The notes: generated by a model not told the origin, from the letters alone. Counted from the first letter of the stretch, positions 43,641 to 56,309 are shown. The stretch is DNA of 64,000 bases from Procambarus clarkii (GCF_040958095.1 NC_091193.1:25751832-25815831); one strand, 5' to 3'. Numbers and translations: made by a program.

Positions 43641-43994
43641 ATGAACAGTATCTATTTTACAACACTGTCCTTTTTTAGATGGACTTCCTTTTCTCAATAA
43701 ACTTAATTGAACTTGAACTTGGTGTAGAGTTATGGTAATCTTCTCGGATCTTAGTCCGACTTCAATCATGTCGGCATCGTTTTTCGTTTACTAAACAGTG
43801 TATGAGCTCCTGAGAGATACGAGGTTGTCTATAAATATAATAACATTAGGTTGCGAATTTCCGGAGCTCATAAACGGCTTTTTTAATATAAACTAAACCG
43901 CCGTGGATGAGGAAGGATGTGACCGCCGTGGATGAGGAAGGATGTGAAGCTTTCGAAAGTGGACACCCAAGAGTTTGATGGATTCTGGACTGTG

Positions 43995-43997
<3 letters not shown>
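43641..43997. other. Non-coding stretch with a 25-bp direct duplication
   Basis: CCGCCGTGGATGAGGAAGGA occurs twice (about 43900 and 43923). CAATAAACTTAATTGAACTT near 43700 looks like a LINE-type 3' tail. There is no gene. Confidence 0.5.
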
Positions 43998-44073
<76 letters not shown>

Positions 44074-44090
44074 TTGATATATTGATTTAT
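43998..44090. repeat. (ATTT)n microsatellite
   Basis: About 23 uninterrupted units. It directly precedes a minus-strand LINE 3' UTR and is probably its TAAA-type tail that has expanded. Confidence 0.9.
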
Positions 44091-44345
44091 TTATATACAA
44101 GAAGGTACATTGGGTTTGTGAGAATACATAGTATAGTATTTATAATCTTGTAAAGCCACTAGTACGCGCAGCGTTTCGGGCAGGTCCTTAATCTAACAGA
44201 TAATTTTAAGTAGGTAAATTCTAACAGAATTAATAAAATGATAACAAATACATTGTAAGAAAAAAATGAAATGAGAGAGATTAATAAGTATATTAAAGCA
44301 CATTGGTATATTAAAGCTTTGATTGATGAAGAATTAGAACTCGGT
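44091..44345 (-). mobile_element. L2-like LINE 3' UTR fragment, minus strand
   Basis: On the minus strand this matches the 3' UTR of the 38-kb copy: AAAGCTTTAATATACCAATG, CTACTTAAAATTATCTGTTA, GGACCTGCCCGAAACGCTG and TAGTGGCTTTACAAG, then the (TAAA)n tail. Confidence 0.75.
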
Positions 44346-44511
44346 AAGCGTAAGTGGGGTACAGAATATGTGCCACACATATAAAAGTATACTACGACAC
44401 TCTTAAGATCACTACTAATATCACTCAACACCTCATCTGCAACGGTCCAGAGCAGGGGAGGAGGGAGTTGGTGGTGGGATGATCACTTACATGCGGGACT
44501 TCCTTATTGAC

Positions 44512-44882
44512 CAACCCGTTCTCGCAAATTTAATAAGTCAATATTGACTTATTAAATATGTGCATAGGTGACATACTTAACATAATAGATACCCTTAAAA
44601 AGATTCATAGAAAACACCGACCTTACCTAACCTACTTAGAATGTTAAGATAAGCATCTTATTGCTTCGTAATTACAATTATTACCTAACCTATAATAGGT
44701 ATAGGTTAAGTAATAATTGTAATTACGAAGCAATAAGATGCTTATCTTAAGATACTAACAAGGTTAGGTAAGGTCGGTGTTTTCTATGAATCTTGTTAAG
44801 GGTATCTATTATGTTTAGTATATCACCTATGCACGTAGTTAATAAGTCAATATTGACTTTACGAATTTGCGAGAACGGGTTG
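44512..44882. mobile_element. 371-bp foldback (MITE-like) element with 7-bp direct repeats
   Basis: The two halves are near-perfect inverted copies, meeting at about 44697 (TACCTAACCTATAA | TAGGTATAGGTTAAGTAA). The ends are CAACCCGTTCTCGCAAATT and its inverse. TATTGAC flanks both sides (44505-44511 and 44883-44889) as a target duplication. It has no coding capacity, so it would depend on a DNA transposase supplied elsewhere. A 7-bp duplication does not identify the superfamily with certainty. Confidence 0.85.
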
Positions 44883-44984
44883 TATTGACACACCAACCCA
44901 GCTGTCTAGACGCTGCCAGGGTTCAAAGCCCTGCTTAATATAACTATATTATATAGTCGTACTATTTAGCCTATAGTTAGTTTT

Positions 44985-47123
<2,139 letters not shown>

Positions 47124-47159
47124 ATATATGTCTACAGGAAAGACTGCTACCAAAATATA

Positions 47160-47264
<105 letters not shown>

Positions 47265-47659
47265 AAATATGACCGAAAAAGTAAGATTAATAATTCTAAC
47301 ACGAATTTTCTCAATCTTTCGTACATTACGCTTCACTGTTGGAGGTAAATCAAAAATCACTTCTCCAAAATTCATTTTTATTTCTAGTCTGACGCGACAC
47401 GGGCGCGTTTCGTAAAACTTATTACATTTTCAAAGACTTCACAAATACACAACTGATTAGAACTTGCGTTTCCCTGATTTTATATCTACATTTGAGTGAG
47501 GTGGGAAGGGTGATGTGGCATTACATTTGAGTGAGGTGGGAAGGGTGATGTGGCATTAACACAAGACAGAACACTAGGGGATATTAATAGGGTATTAAAA
47601 GTATCAACACAAGACAGAACAGAAACAATGGGTATTGAATAGAAGTGTTTGTAGAAAGC

Positions 47660-48265
47660 CTATTGGTCCATATTTCTTGATGCTTCTATATTGGAGCGGA
47701 GTCTTGAGGTGGGTAGAATATAGTTGTGCAATAATTGGCTGTTGATTGCTGGTGTTGACTTCTTGATGTGTAGTGCCTCGCAAACGTCAAGCCACCTGCT
47801 ATCGCTGTATCTATCGATGATTTCTGTGTTGTTTACTAGGATTTCTCTGGCGATGGTTTGGTTATGGGAAGAGATTATATGTTCCTTAATGGAGCCCTGT
47901 TGTTTATGCATCGTTAAACGCCTAGAAAGAGATGTTGTTGTCTTGCCTATATACTGGGTTTTTTGGAGCTTACAGTCCCCAAGTGGGCATTTGAAGGCAT
48001 AGACGACGTTAGTCTCTTTTAAAGCGTTCTGTTTTGTGTCTGGAGAGTTTCTCATGAGTAGGCTGGCCGTTTTTCTGGTTTTATAGTAAATCGTCAGTTG
48101 TATCCTCTGATTTTTGTCTGTAGGGATAACGTTTCTATTAACAATATCTTTCAGGACCCTTTCCTCTGTTTTATGAGCTGTGGAAAAGAAGTTCCTGTAA
48201 AATAGTCTAATAGGGGGTATAGGTGTTGTGTTAGTTGTCTCTTCGGAGGTTGCATGGCTTTTCAC
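47660..48265 (-). pseudogene. Penelope-like GIY-YIG endonuclease, left arm copy
   Basis: 201 codons almost identical to the unit A nuclease, with the same core motifs (VVYAFKCP, QYIGKTTTSLSRRL, CEALHIKK, PAINSQ). The visible differences are HATSEE preceded by MKS, SRWLDVC for SRRLDVC and LLHNY for LMHNY. The RT domain is absent. The frame is intact, suggesting modest age. Confidence 0.85.
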
Positions 48266-48300
48266 TTTCCTTCTTATGATGTCTAGAAGACATCATAACA

Positions 48301-48731
48301 TTTACTATAAAACCAGAAAAACGGCCAGCCTACTCATGAGAAACTCTCCAGACACAAAACAGAACGCTTTAAAAGAGACTAACGTCGTCTATGCCTTCAA
48401 ATGCCCACTTGGGGACTGTAAGCTCCAAAAAACCCAGTATATAGGCAAGACAACAACATCTCTTTCTAGGCGTTTAACGATGCATAAACAACAGGGCTCC
48501 ATTAAGGAACATATAATCTCTTCCCATAACCAAACCATCGCCAGAGAAATCCTAGTAAACAACACAGAAATCATCGATAGATACAGCGATAGCAGGCGGC
48601 TTGACGTTTGCGAGGCACTACACATCAAGAAGTCAACACCAGCAATCAACAGCCAATTATTGCACAACTATATTCTACCCACCTCAAGACTCCGCTCCAA
48701 TATAGAAGCATCAAGAAATATGGACCAATAG
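48301..48731 (+). pseudogene. Penelope-like GIY-YIG endonuclease, right arm copy
   Basis: A plus-strand mirror image of the left-arm nuclease starting at IYYKTRKTASLLMRN and ending at the normal stop (NIEASRNMDQ). About 70 N-terminal codons present in the left copy are missing, corresponding to a deletion of about 200 bp next to the palindrome centre. The nuclease core motifs are all retained. The open frame to its left (from 48228) is a chance read-through of antisense sequence. Confidence 0.85.
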
Positions 48732-48823
48732 GCTTTCTACAAACACTTCTATTCAATACCCATTGTTTCTGTTCTGTCTTGTGTTGATACTTTTAATACC
48801 CTATTAATATCCCCTAGTGTTCT

Positions 48824-49808
48824 TGTTACACCTGATATGAGTGGGACTCTATGGGGTACTGGTACTATTAAGGGGTATAGGTAGTTAGAAGACAGGAGTA
48901 TCAAATATGGGAGAGCTAAAAGGCCCGGCCCCCAAAATAAACTATCCACAGTAGTAATAACTTGCTACAAGACCAAATATGTTAGTCTAAGGGTTGATCA
49001 CTGCGCTCCCACCTTGGAAGAAGAGATACTCTGTAATTCATGTACTTATTTATTAACCCGTTAACAACCCCCCATATACACTCACACCAATAACAATAAT
49101 AATAATAACTTTACCACACTATCTTACGTTAAAAGCCTTGGTCCACGTAGGCAGGATACAAGGTTTACACTAATAACAAGCTAGGGTAAAGTACTACTGG
49201 ATAAGCACTGAAGCTGGATGCAGCTTAGGGTAGTGAAACCACGTGGGACCCTAATACAAAACACAACACTTAGGGGTACCCAAACACTGGCAAAATACTA
49301 TCCCCAGGTCTCCCCAATCGTTACTACCAGAGTAGGCACACTCACTAATGCCCCGTACTTAGCTTAAGGATACAGGAACTTCAGGTAAGGGAAATAAGTA
49401 AGAGGAGAAGGAAGGAGAGTAGGGATACAGCCACAGAGTAGGTCTTAACCTCACGCCACCAGCCAAGAGAAGACCGAGCTAGCCACCAGCTGCCTCCCTC
49501 ATCTCTTGGTGCCGGGAGGAGCCTAATTGATCGTGCAGCTAAGCACATTAAAGATCTTCCCCTATGCAACGTATTGTTACTTTATGAATGATTAGAAAGT
49601 ATTAGTAAGCAAAGTTGGTGCCTATGTTATTATTTAATAATCAACCCCCAGCTCAGTCTTTAAATGCTCTTTGAGAAACAATAATAGTCTTACGTCTGGC
49701 AGGGAAGATACAAACAATTGACATTCTAGATGCCCAACTGTGCTACCAGGAAGTTTAATAGCTCAATTTTGACCTCTGGTTTCCACTGGAGAACCCAGGG
49801 TCGTAACA
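48824..49808 (-). repeat. 3' LTR of the Gypsy element (985 bp)
   Basis: It starts TGTTACACCTGATATG and ends GGGTCGTAACA on the + strand (TG...CA ends). It looks identical to the other LTR over its length except for the outermost ten bases; the same 62-codon incidental frame occurs in both (49381-49569, 55570-55758). Confidence 0.92.
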
Positions 49809-49821
49809 CTCCTCCCCCCTT
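49809..49821 (-). other. Polypurine tract (plus-strand primer)
   Basis: AAGGGGGGAGGAG on the minus strand directly abuts the 3' LTR, as expected for the plus-strand DNA primer of an LTR element. Confidence 0.85.
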
Positions 49822-50121
49822 CAGAGAAAAAAAAATGTGACTACTAGAATAGTAGTCATATTTTTTTGTAAGAGTATACAGAGAACAAAAAGAAAAACAT
49901 ATGACAAAAACAAAAAATAAATCAAAAGCAATTTCTCTGCAAAAAAAAAAATACAAAGGAGTTCTCTGAAAGAAAAAAAAAAAAAAAACATACACAAAAA
50001 AAATAAAAGAACAGGGAAGTAAATAAATTGGACACGGAATATTTAATGTCACAGGAGAACCTAAAAAAAATTAACTAAAGCATGACAGTTGGTAAATGGC
50101 TTTCTGTGGCTCAGATGAATG

Positions 50122-50710
50122 TTATTCAGGCAACCGGGACAGAGCGTCGGCTATCACGTTGAGTCTGCCCGGTAGGCGGGTAATGGAAAGATTGAAGTCC
50201 TGTAGGTACAATGCCCACCTGAGGATGCGTTTATTCTTACCCTTCATCTGAGTCAGGAAGACTAGTGGGTTATGGTCCGTGTACACTTCCACTATATTAC
50301 CTGTGAGGTAAACTTCGAACTTTTTACATGTTAACACTAGCGCCAACGCCTCTTTTTCTACCACTGAATAATTGCGTTGCGCCTTGTCGAATTTCATAGA
50401 GTAATAATATACTGGGTGTTCCACCTGATCATCCCCAGTTTGCAACAACACTGCACCAGCACCCGAGTCAGACGCGTCAACATGAATTTTAAACGGTCGG
50501 TCGAACCTTGGACTAGCAAGCACTGGGGCGGAAGCTAAGATCAATTTCAAATTTTTAAATGCCTCTGCACAGTCTGATGACCACTTAAATTTAACGGCTT
50601 TCCGCAACAAGTCTGTGAGAGGAGTGGCAACACTGGAAAAGTTCTGACAAAAACGTCGATAGTACGCACACATACCGATAAATCTTTGAACGTCCTTTTT
50701 AGACTTTAGT
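50122..50710 (-). CDS. Gypsy RNase H (C-terminal part of pol, separated by a frame break)
   Basis: 183 codons from the first Met (50673), open upstream to about 50710. It begins with the RT connection (MCAYYRRFCQNFSSVATPL). RNase H follows with the acidic residues in IHVDASDSG, VVEKEALALVL, YTDHNPLVFL and NVIADALSR, ending SRLPE and a stop. RNase H removes the RNA strand during cDNA synthesis. It lies in a different frame from the main gag-pol: near 50711-50716 the sequence is one base out of register. That break is either an inactivating indel or a sequencing error, since a programmed shift at this place within RT-RNase H would be unusual. Unlike most Gypsy elements, no integrase follows it. 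Confidence 0.88.
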
Positions 50711-53700
50711 ACTGATACTCCAGAATGACATTGATTTTATCTTGCCAAGGTAACACTTTTCCTTGGCCCACTTCATAACCGAGGTACGTCACTGTGCCTT
50801 GGCCAAAATGACACTTTTTAGCATTTAAGGTAAGATTTGCCCTTTTCAAGATGGCAAACAACTGGCGTAACCTAGCTATGTGGTCAGCCCAATTACTGTC
50901 AAACAGCACGATATCATCTAAATACGCCCGACAATTTGGCACCTTAGCGAGTAGAGAGTTCATGAGTCTCTGGAATGTGGCCGGAGCATTACGCAAGCCG
51001 AACGGTAACACTTGATACTCAAAAACACCCTCGGGTGTCACGAACGCAGTGAGCTGTTTAGCACGTTCAGTGAGTGGGATTTGATAATACCCCCTCGAGA
51101 GGTCGAATTTCGAAACGTACTTGGCATTTCCCAACTCGTCGATGCAGTCCTCGAGGAGGGGCAGCGGATAGGCATCCACAATGGTCACCTTGTTGAGCTG
51201 CCGATAGTCGGTGCATAATCGCCAGGAGCCGTCTGGTTTGGGGACCAAAAGGCAGGGCGAGCACCAAGAGCCCTGGCTCGGCCGGATGAGGCCGTGCTGG
51301 AGCAAGAAGTCGACCTCCTTCCGTACGATGGCCTTCTTTTCTGGACTCATCCGATAGGGTTGAAGGCGAATGGGAGTGTAGTCCGTCAATTCGACATCAT
51401 GGCAAATGGCATCAGTCTGGGTCGGGACATCCCCGAACAGACTGGAGAATTCAGCAACCAACGACTGCACCTCTTCACGTTGGGCCATCTGCAAATGGGA
51501 CAGTTCCTCCACAGCATTCACAGAACTAGAATTATTGAAAATGAGATTAGTTGGGTCCCCAGAACAATCATCCCCTCTCTCACTGGAAATGGAAACATTG
51601 GTTAGTGCAATGGGCCTGGGGCCCTGGAACTTCTTCAGTCGATTTACATGTATGAGCATTACCTGGTTACGTTTGTCAGAGTGCCTCACTTTGTACGTGA
51701 GGTCCCCAGTCTTTTCTGTCACAATGTAGGGGCCTTCGTACTTGTGGGACATAGTGTTCCCTAGTCGAGGCTTTAATACCAGGACAGGGTCGCCAGGCTG
51801 AAATACCCGTAACTTAGATTTAGCATCGTTACGTTCTTTCATCTTTTCTTGGGCCTTGCCAAGATACTTTAATGCAGCCGCCTTGCAGTCCTTGAGTCTC
51901 TGGTGGTGTTGCGCAAAGAAAGCCGAACCTTCGGATAACGTTACGTTCCCTAATAGATTCTCCTGTAACATTTGCAAGGGTCCACGAACTTTATGGCCAA
52001 AGACTAACTCAAAAGGAGAACAGCCCAGTGAACTTTGTAATCCCTCTCTAGCCGCAAACAAAACATACGGTAAATTCTCATCCCAGAAGGTGTGGGAACT
52101 CTCGCACGATGTCTTCAACATCTGCTTCAGAGTTAGATGGAAACGTTCAATTACCCCCTGACTCTGTGGATGGTATGGGCTGGAAACCTTATGAGTTATT
52201 CCATGTTCCTTACAAAATTGCTCGAAAACATCAGACTTAAAATTAGTACCATTGTCAGTTTGCACGACCCGAGGCAGTCCAAAAGTGGAAAAAAATTGCA
52301 ACATACGAGCAACAACAGTTTTTGCTCGGATGTTCCTTACAGCAAAAGCCTCTGGGTAACGAGTAGTGATACACATCATCGTGATTAGGTAAATATTACC
52401 AGACTTAGTTCTAGGTAATGGTCCAACACAGTCCATTACCACATGAGAAAATGGTTCCTCTGGCACGACAATAGGCCTTAGAGGAGCTTTAGGTGGAGTC
52501 TGGTTTGGTTTCCCAACCAGTTGACAAACAATACACGCATTACAAAATTTTGCCACGTCGCTTTTCAGCTTGGGCCAGAAAAAATACTTTAAAATTTTGT
52601 GATACGTAATATTAATACCTTGATGTCCCCCCATAGGATCATCATGAGCAGCTGCCAAAACTCTTTCTCTATAGCAGGTCGGCAACATAACCTGGTGGAC
52701 TACCTCCCACTCATTTGACAAGGGAGCACTCTGTGGTCTCCATTTTCTCATCAAAATCCGATCATTGTAGTAGTACCCAGTTGCTGCTTCTACAATTTCC
52801 TCCATAGAGACGGCTGTTTCATGACAATCTGCAAGAGTGGGGTCAGCTTTCTGTAACTCACTCAAGGAGCCATCTAGGCCTTGGTCAGATGCCATTGGCC
52901 GAGGCTCAACAGTGTTCTCCACCTCCCCACTACTCTCGGTAGATGGCGGTGGCAGGCTCTCCACAATGTCCTCGGCCACGTCATCGAGTCGGGCCATGAA
53001 TGTGTCCGCGAGGTCCACTTGGTTTTCACCACTCGGAAAGCTCCTCGTGACCTCGGGATTTACCACCTTGGCAAGCACAGGGCTGCCCTTACATTTAAGT
53101 CCCATAGACCTGGTCACCGCGCACGCAGGGTACACAACATTATCCTCTGCGGCGGGTGGATCCAGGCAAACCTTAGGGGTAGACAACATAATAGGCAGTC
53201 TGGAGTCCCCTACCTTATCCCCTGCTAAATCATTACCAACTATTACATCAACATTAGGGAAAGGTAGGTATGAAGTGACTCCGACTGTACAAACACCCTT
53301 GTGGAAATCAGATTCCAGGGTAACCTTATGGAGGGGTACTGCCCGAGTATCACTAGTGACCCCCTCGACCAGCACCACCTCTCCAGTGTCGAGAGTGTTG
53401 GCACCTTGCAATGCACTCTCTAAAATTAAAGTCTGGATGGCACCGGTGTCTCGGAAGATCACCACGTCCTTCCAGGAAGAACCCTCAGACAAAAGTAGTC
53501 TCCCTTTCGATAAGAATGGGGTAAGCAAGTCCAACCACTGTGGGTTGGAGGTCTTACTCCCTAACCCTTCTGAAAGCCTCAAGCCCTGTGTCACAACTAG
53601 AGCATTGGGTCTTTTTTCAGGGTGCAGTTGCCAACAACGGCTAATAGTGTGGTTTGGACGATTACAGTGACCACAAAAACGTCGGGGAGAAGAGACATTA

Positions 53701-54800
53701 CTAACAGAATTACCCTTCGGTTCACCTTTAGGTGCCGTTGGGCTAGACACTTTAACAGGGTTAGTTATGTCTGAAACAGAAGGTGCATTAGGTAAAGGGT
53801 TAGAATGAGCTGGTCTGGACTGGCTGTGGGTATAAGGTTTGCTACTCTGTGGGGTATAATTATTTTTATTGGGCCTTTTGCCCGCCAATTGGTAGTTTTC
53901 TGCCAACTTGGCCAAATCCCCTATTTTAGAATTTAACTCTATCCTTCCTCTAATATACTGTGAAACATTCTCTGGCATCATATTTATAAAATGCTCCATT
54001 AAAATTAAGTTCCTGAGAGCCTCGTATGTTTCGGCTTTCGCCGAGCGAATCCATCTATCAAATAATCGAATTTGATCATTCACAAATTCAGTGAGCGGTT
54101 GGTTGTGAGTAGGCCTAAGGTTACGATAAACTTGGCGGTGAGCTTCAGGAGTAATTTCATATGCCCGCAAAATACATTCCTTGACTTTATCATATTCGAA
54201 ACACTCGTCGTCAGGCATGTTTATAAAAATATCTTGTGCTTTACCCCTAAGTCTTCCCTGTAGGATTTTCACCCACTCTTCCTTTGGCCAGTTCATGGAC
54301 GTGGCCACTCTCTGAAAATGGTTGAAAAACCTTTCAGGGTCAGACTCGGAAAATTCAGGCAAATTATGCTTTTTCTCATAATGCCTGGGGTTTGAATCCC
54401 CGGCAGGTGGAGGTCCAGTGGCATTCGCTCTAATTCTAGCCTCCTCGGTTTTGAGTTTTTGCTCCTCTAATTTTATTTTTGCTAACTCTAAAGCTAATTC
54501 ACTTTCCCTATGAGTTGCACTTTCTGCTTGGCTAGGCTGGCATAAAGGTGTATCACTTGCCAATAGTTGTTCATCAATACAATGTTGTAATATTTCATTC
54601 ACCAAATTCCACTTTTTATCTGCAACATTTAATTCTAGGCCAAATTCCTGGCCTAACAATACTAAATTAGACTTTTTAAGTTTCTTTATCTCTACCACTG
54701 AAGGCTCCCTTGCCAGTTTCTGCATTTCAGAAGACATCACTAATAATTTTAGCTCCCAGCCAAAGAAAAAATTAAAAAATAAAAATTGGAAAAAAAACAA
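50706..54800 (-). CDS. Gypsy gag-protease-integrase-reverse transcriptase polyprotein
   Basis: 1364 codons; initiation is more plausible at Met22 (54737, MSSEMQKLAREP) than at the first, phenylalanine-rich Met. Gag: a charged helical segment (90-125), a capsid region (about 145-320, LPEFSESDPERFFNHFQRVA) resembling the capsid lineage linked to SCAN domains, and a CCHC knuckle (376-389, CGHCNRPNHTISRC). Protease: FRDTGA (Asp451). Integrase: HHCC starting at His719, DDE core Asp790, Asp849 and Glu885 (35-residue spacing), GPY motif (1023-1025). RT: about 1150-1345 with LVPKPDGSWRLCTDYRQLN, KFDLSRGYYQIPL, LPFGLRNAPATFQ and YLDD (1293-1296). The polyprotein builds particles, cleaves itself, integrates and copies the RNA. 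It ends prematurely at 50706, before RNase H. Confidence 0.93.
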   Translation of the reverse strand: MFFFQFLFFNFFFGWELKLLVMSSEMQKLAREPSVVEIKKLKKSNLVLLGQEFGLELNVADKKWNLVNEILQHCIDEQLLASDTPLCQPSQAESATHRESELALELAKIKLEEQKLKTEEARIRANATGPPPAGDSNPRHYEKKHNLPEFSESDPERFFNHFQRVATSMNWPKEEWVKILQGRLRGKAQDIFINMPDDECFEYDKVKECILRAYEITPEAHRQVYRNLRPTHNQPLTEFVNDQIRLFDRWIRSAKAETYEALRNLILMEHFINMMPENVSQYIRGRIELNSKIGDLAKLAENYQLAGKRPNKNNYTPQSSKPYTHSQSRPAHSNPLPNAPSVSDITNPVKVSSPTAPKGEPKGNSVSNVSSPRRFCGHCNRPNHTISRCWQLHPEKRPNALVVTQGLRLSEGLGSKTSNPQWLDLLTPFLSKGRLLLSEGSSWKDVVIFRDTGAIQTLILESALQGANTLDTGEVVLVEGVTSDTRAVPLHKVTLESDFHKGVCTVGVTSYLPFPNVDVIVGNDLAGDKVGDSRLPIMLSTPKVCLDPPAAEDNVVYPACAVTRSMGLKCKGSPVLAKVVNPEVTRSFPSGENQVDLADTFMARLDDVAEDIVESLPPPSTESSGEVENTVEPRPMASDQGLDGSLSELQKADPTLADCHETAVSMEEIVEAATGYYYNDRILMRKWRPQSAPLSNEWEVVHQVMLPTCYRERVLAAAHDDPMGGHQGINITYHKILKYFFWPKLKSDVAKFCNACIVCQLVGKPNQTPPKAPLRPIVVPEEPFSHVVMDCVGPLPRTKSGNIYLITMMCITTRYPEAFAVRNIRAKTVVARMLQFFSTFGLPRVVQTDNGTNFKSDVFEQFCKEHGITHKVSSPYHPQSQGVIERFHLTLKQMLKTSCESSHTFWDENLPYVLFAAREGLQSSLGCSPFELVFGHKVRGPLQMLQENLLGNVTLSEGSAFFAQHHQRLKDCKAAALKYLGKAQEKMKERNDAKSKLRVFQPGDPVLVLKPRLGNTMSHKYEGPYIVTEKTGDLTYKVRHSDKRNQVMLIHVNRLKKFQGPRPIALTNVSISSERGDDCSGDPTNLIFNNSSSVNAVEELSHLQMAQREEVQSLVAEFSSLFGDVPTQTDAICHDVELTDYTPIRLQPYRMSPEKKAIVRKEVDFLLQHGLIRPSQGSWCSPCLLVPKPDGSWRLCTDYRQLNKVTIVDAYPLPLLEDCIDELGNAKYVSKFDLSRGYYQIPLTERAKQLTAFVTPEGVFEYQVLPFGLRNAPATFQRLMNSLLAKVPNCRAYLDDIVLFDSNWADHIARLRQLFAILKRANLTLNAKKCHFGQGTVTYLGYEVGQGKVLPWQDKINVILEYQY

Positions 54801-54991
54801 AAATTTGCACGGCCCCTAACACAAGGCCACACTAACCTTAATCGTGAAGGGATCCAGCTAGGTGTCCAGTCAGTGCAAGAATGTCCTTTGCTAGATGAGC
54901 TGGACCCTAGGCTAGCACACAACCGTTCTGCGGAAATAAAAAATTTTAATTTTGGCACTCAAGAATCTAATTTTTTACACTTATAATGTTC

Positions 54992-55009
54992 ATCCCGGAC
55001 AGGCCCCCA
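54992..55009 (-). other. Primer binding site, tRNA-Pro-like
   Basis: On the minus strand TGGGGGCCTGTCCGGGAT starts two bases after the 5' LTR. It resembles the 18-nt complement of animal tRNA-Pro 3' ends but differs at about two positions, so the tRNA assignment is tentative. Confidence 0.65.
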
Positions 55010-55011
55010 CT

Positions 55012-55997
55012 TGTTATAAACTGATATGAGTGGGACTCTATGGGGTACTGGTACTATTAAGGGGTATAGGTAGTTAGAAGACAGGAGTATCAAATATGGG
55101 AGAGCTAAAAGGCCCGGCCCCCAAAATAAACTATCCACAGTAGTAATAACTTGCTACAAGACCAAATATGTTAGTCTAAGGGTTGATCACTGCGCTCCCA
55201 CCTTGGAAGAAGAGATACTCTGTAATTCATGTACTTATTTATTAACCCGTTAACAACCCCCCATATACACTCACACCAATAACAATAATAATAATAACTT
55301 TACCACACTATCTTACGTTAAAAGCCTTGGTCCACGTAGGCAGGATACAAGGTTTACACTAATAACAAGCTAGGGTAAAGTACTACTGGATAAGCACTGA
55401 AGCTGGATGCAGCTTAGGGTAGTGAAACCACGTGGGACCCTAATACAAAACACAACACTTAGGGGTACCCAAACACTGGCAAAATACTATCCCCAGGTCT
55501 CCCCAATCGTTACTACCAGAGTAGGCACACTCACTAATGCCCCGTACTTAGCTTAAGGATACAGGAACTTCAGGTAAGGGAAATAAGTAAGAGGAGAAGG
55601 AAGGAGAGTAGGGATACAGCCACAGAGTAGGTCTTAACCTCACGCCACCAGCCAAGAGAAGACCGAGCTAGCCACCAGCTGCCTCCCTCATCTCTTGGTG
55701 CCGGGAGGAGCCTAATTGATCGTGCAGCTAAGCACATTAAAGATCTTCCCCTATGCAACGTATTGTTACTTTATGAATGATTAGAAAGTATTAGTAAGCA
55801 AAGTTGGTGCCTATGTTATTATTTAATAATCAACCCCCAGCTCAGTCTTTAAATGCTCTTTGAGAAACAATAATAGTCTTACGTCTGGCAGGGAAGATAC
55901 AAACAATTGACATTCTAGATGCCCAACTGTGCTACCAGGAAGTTTAATAGCTCAATTTTGACCTCTGGTTTCCACTGGAGAACCCAGGGTCGTAACA
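55012..55997 (-). repeat. 5' LTR of the Gypsy element (986 bp)
   Basis: The plus-strand left end reads TGTTATAAACTGATATG, versus TGTTACACCTGATATG in the other LTR; the remainder appears identical. It should contain the element promoter, transcribed leftwards. No TATA assignment is attempted. Confidence 0.92.
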
Positions 55998-56002
55998 GTT
56001 CT

Positions 56003-56309
56003 GTCTTGTGTTAATGCCACATCACCCTTCCCACCTCACTCAAATGTAATGCCACATCACCCTTCCCACCTCACTCAAATGTAGATATAAAATCAGGGAA
56101 ACGCAAGTTCTAATCAGTTGTGTATTTGTGAAGTCTTTGAAAATGTAATAAGTTTTACGAAACGCGCCCGTGTCGCGTCAGACTAGAAATAAAAATGAAT
56201 TTTGGAGAAGTGATTTTTGATTTACCTCCAACAGTGAAGCGTAATGTACGAAAGATTGAGAAAATTCGTGTTAGAATTATTAATCTTACTTTTTCGGTCA
56301 TATTTAATA
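56003..56309 (+). mobile_element. Penelope-like unit B, outer part of right arm
   Basis: This continues the right arm after the Gypsy insertion: the 36-bp duplication, then the 221-bp terminal sequence in inverted orientation relative to 47261. It carries the same private variants (GAAGTGATTTTTG, GAAGCGTAATG) as the left arm and not those of unit A. It is followed by TATGTCTACAGGAAAGACTG and (TA)n. Confidence 0.88.

Larger units (their letters stand above)
48824..55997 (-). mobile_element. Gmr1-like Ty3/Gypsy LTR retrotransposon, 7174 bp
   Basis: Complete element on the minus strand: 3' LTR 48824-49808, purine tract 49809-49821, RNase H and pol to gag (50122-54800), primer site 54992-55009 and 5' LTR 55012-55997. 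GTTCT is duplicated on both sides (48819-48823, 55998-56002). It interrupts a Penelope-like palindrome whose sequence is continuous once it and one GTTCT are ignored. The order gag, protease, integrase, RT, RNase H is copia-like, but all domains look Gypsy-like. No envelope-like frame is seen. Confidence 0.92.

Noticed and set aside
48824-55997. An envelope gene that would make the LTR element retrovirus-like
   Set aside because: There is no frame of adequate length between RNase H and the 3' LTR (49822-50121) or elsewhere in the element.
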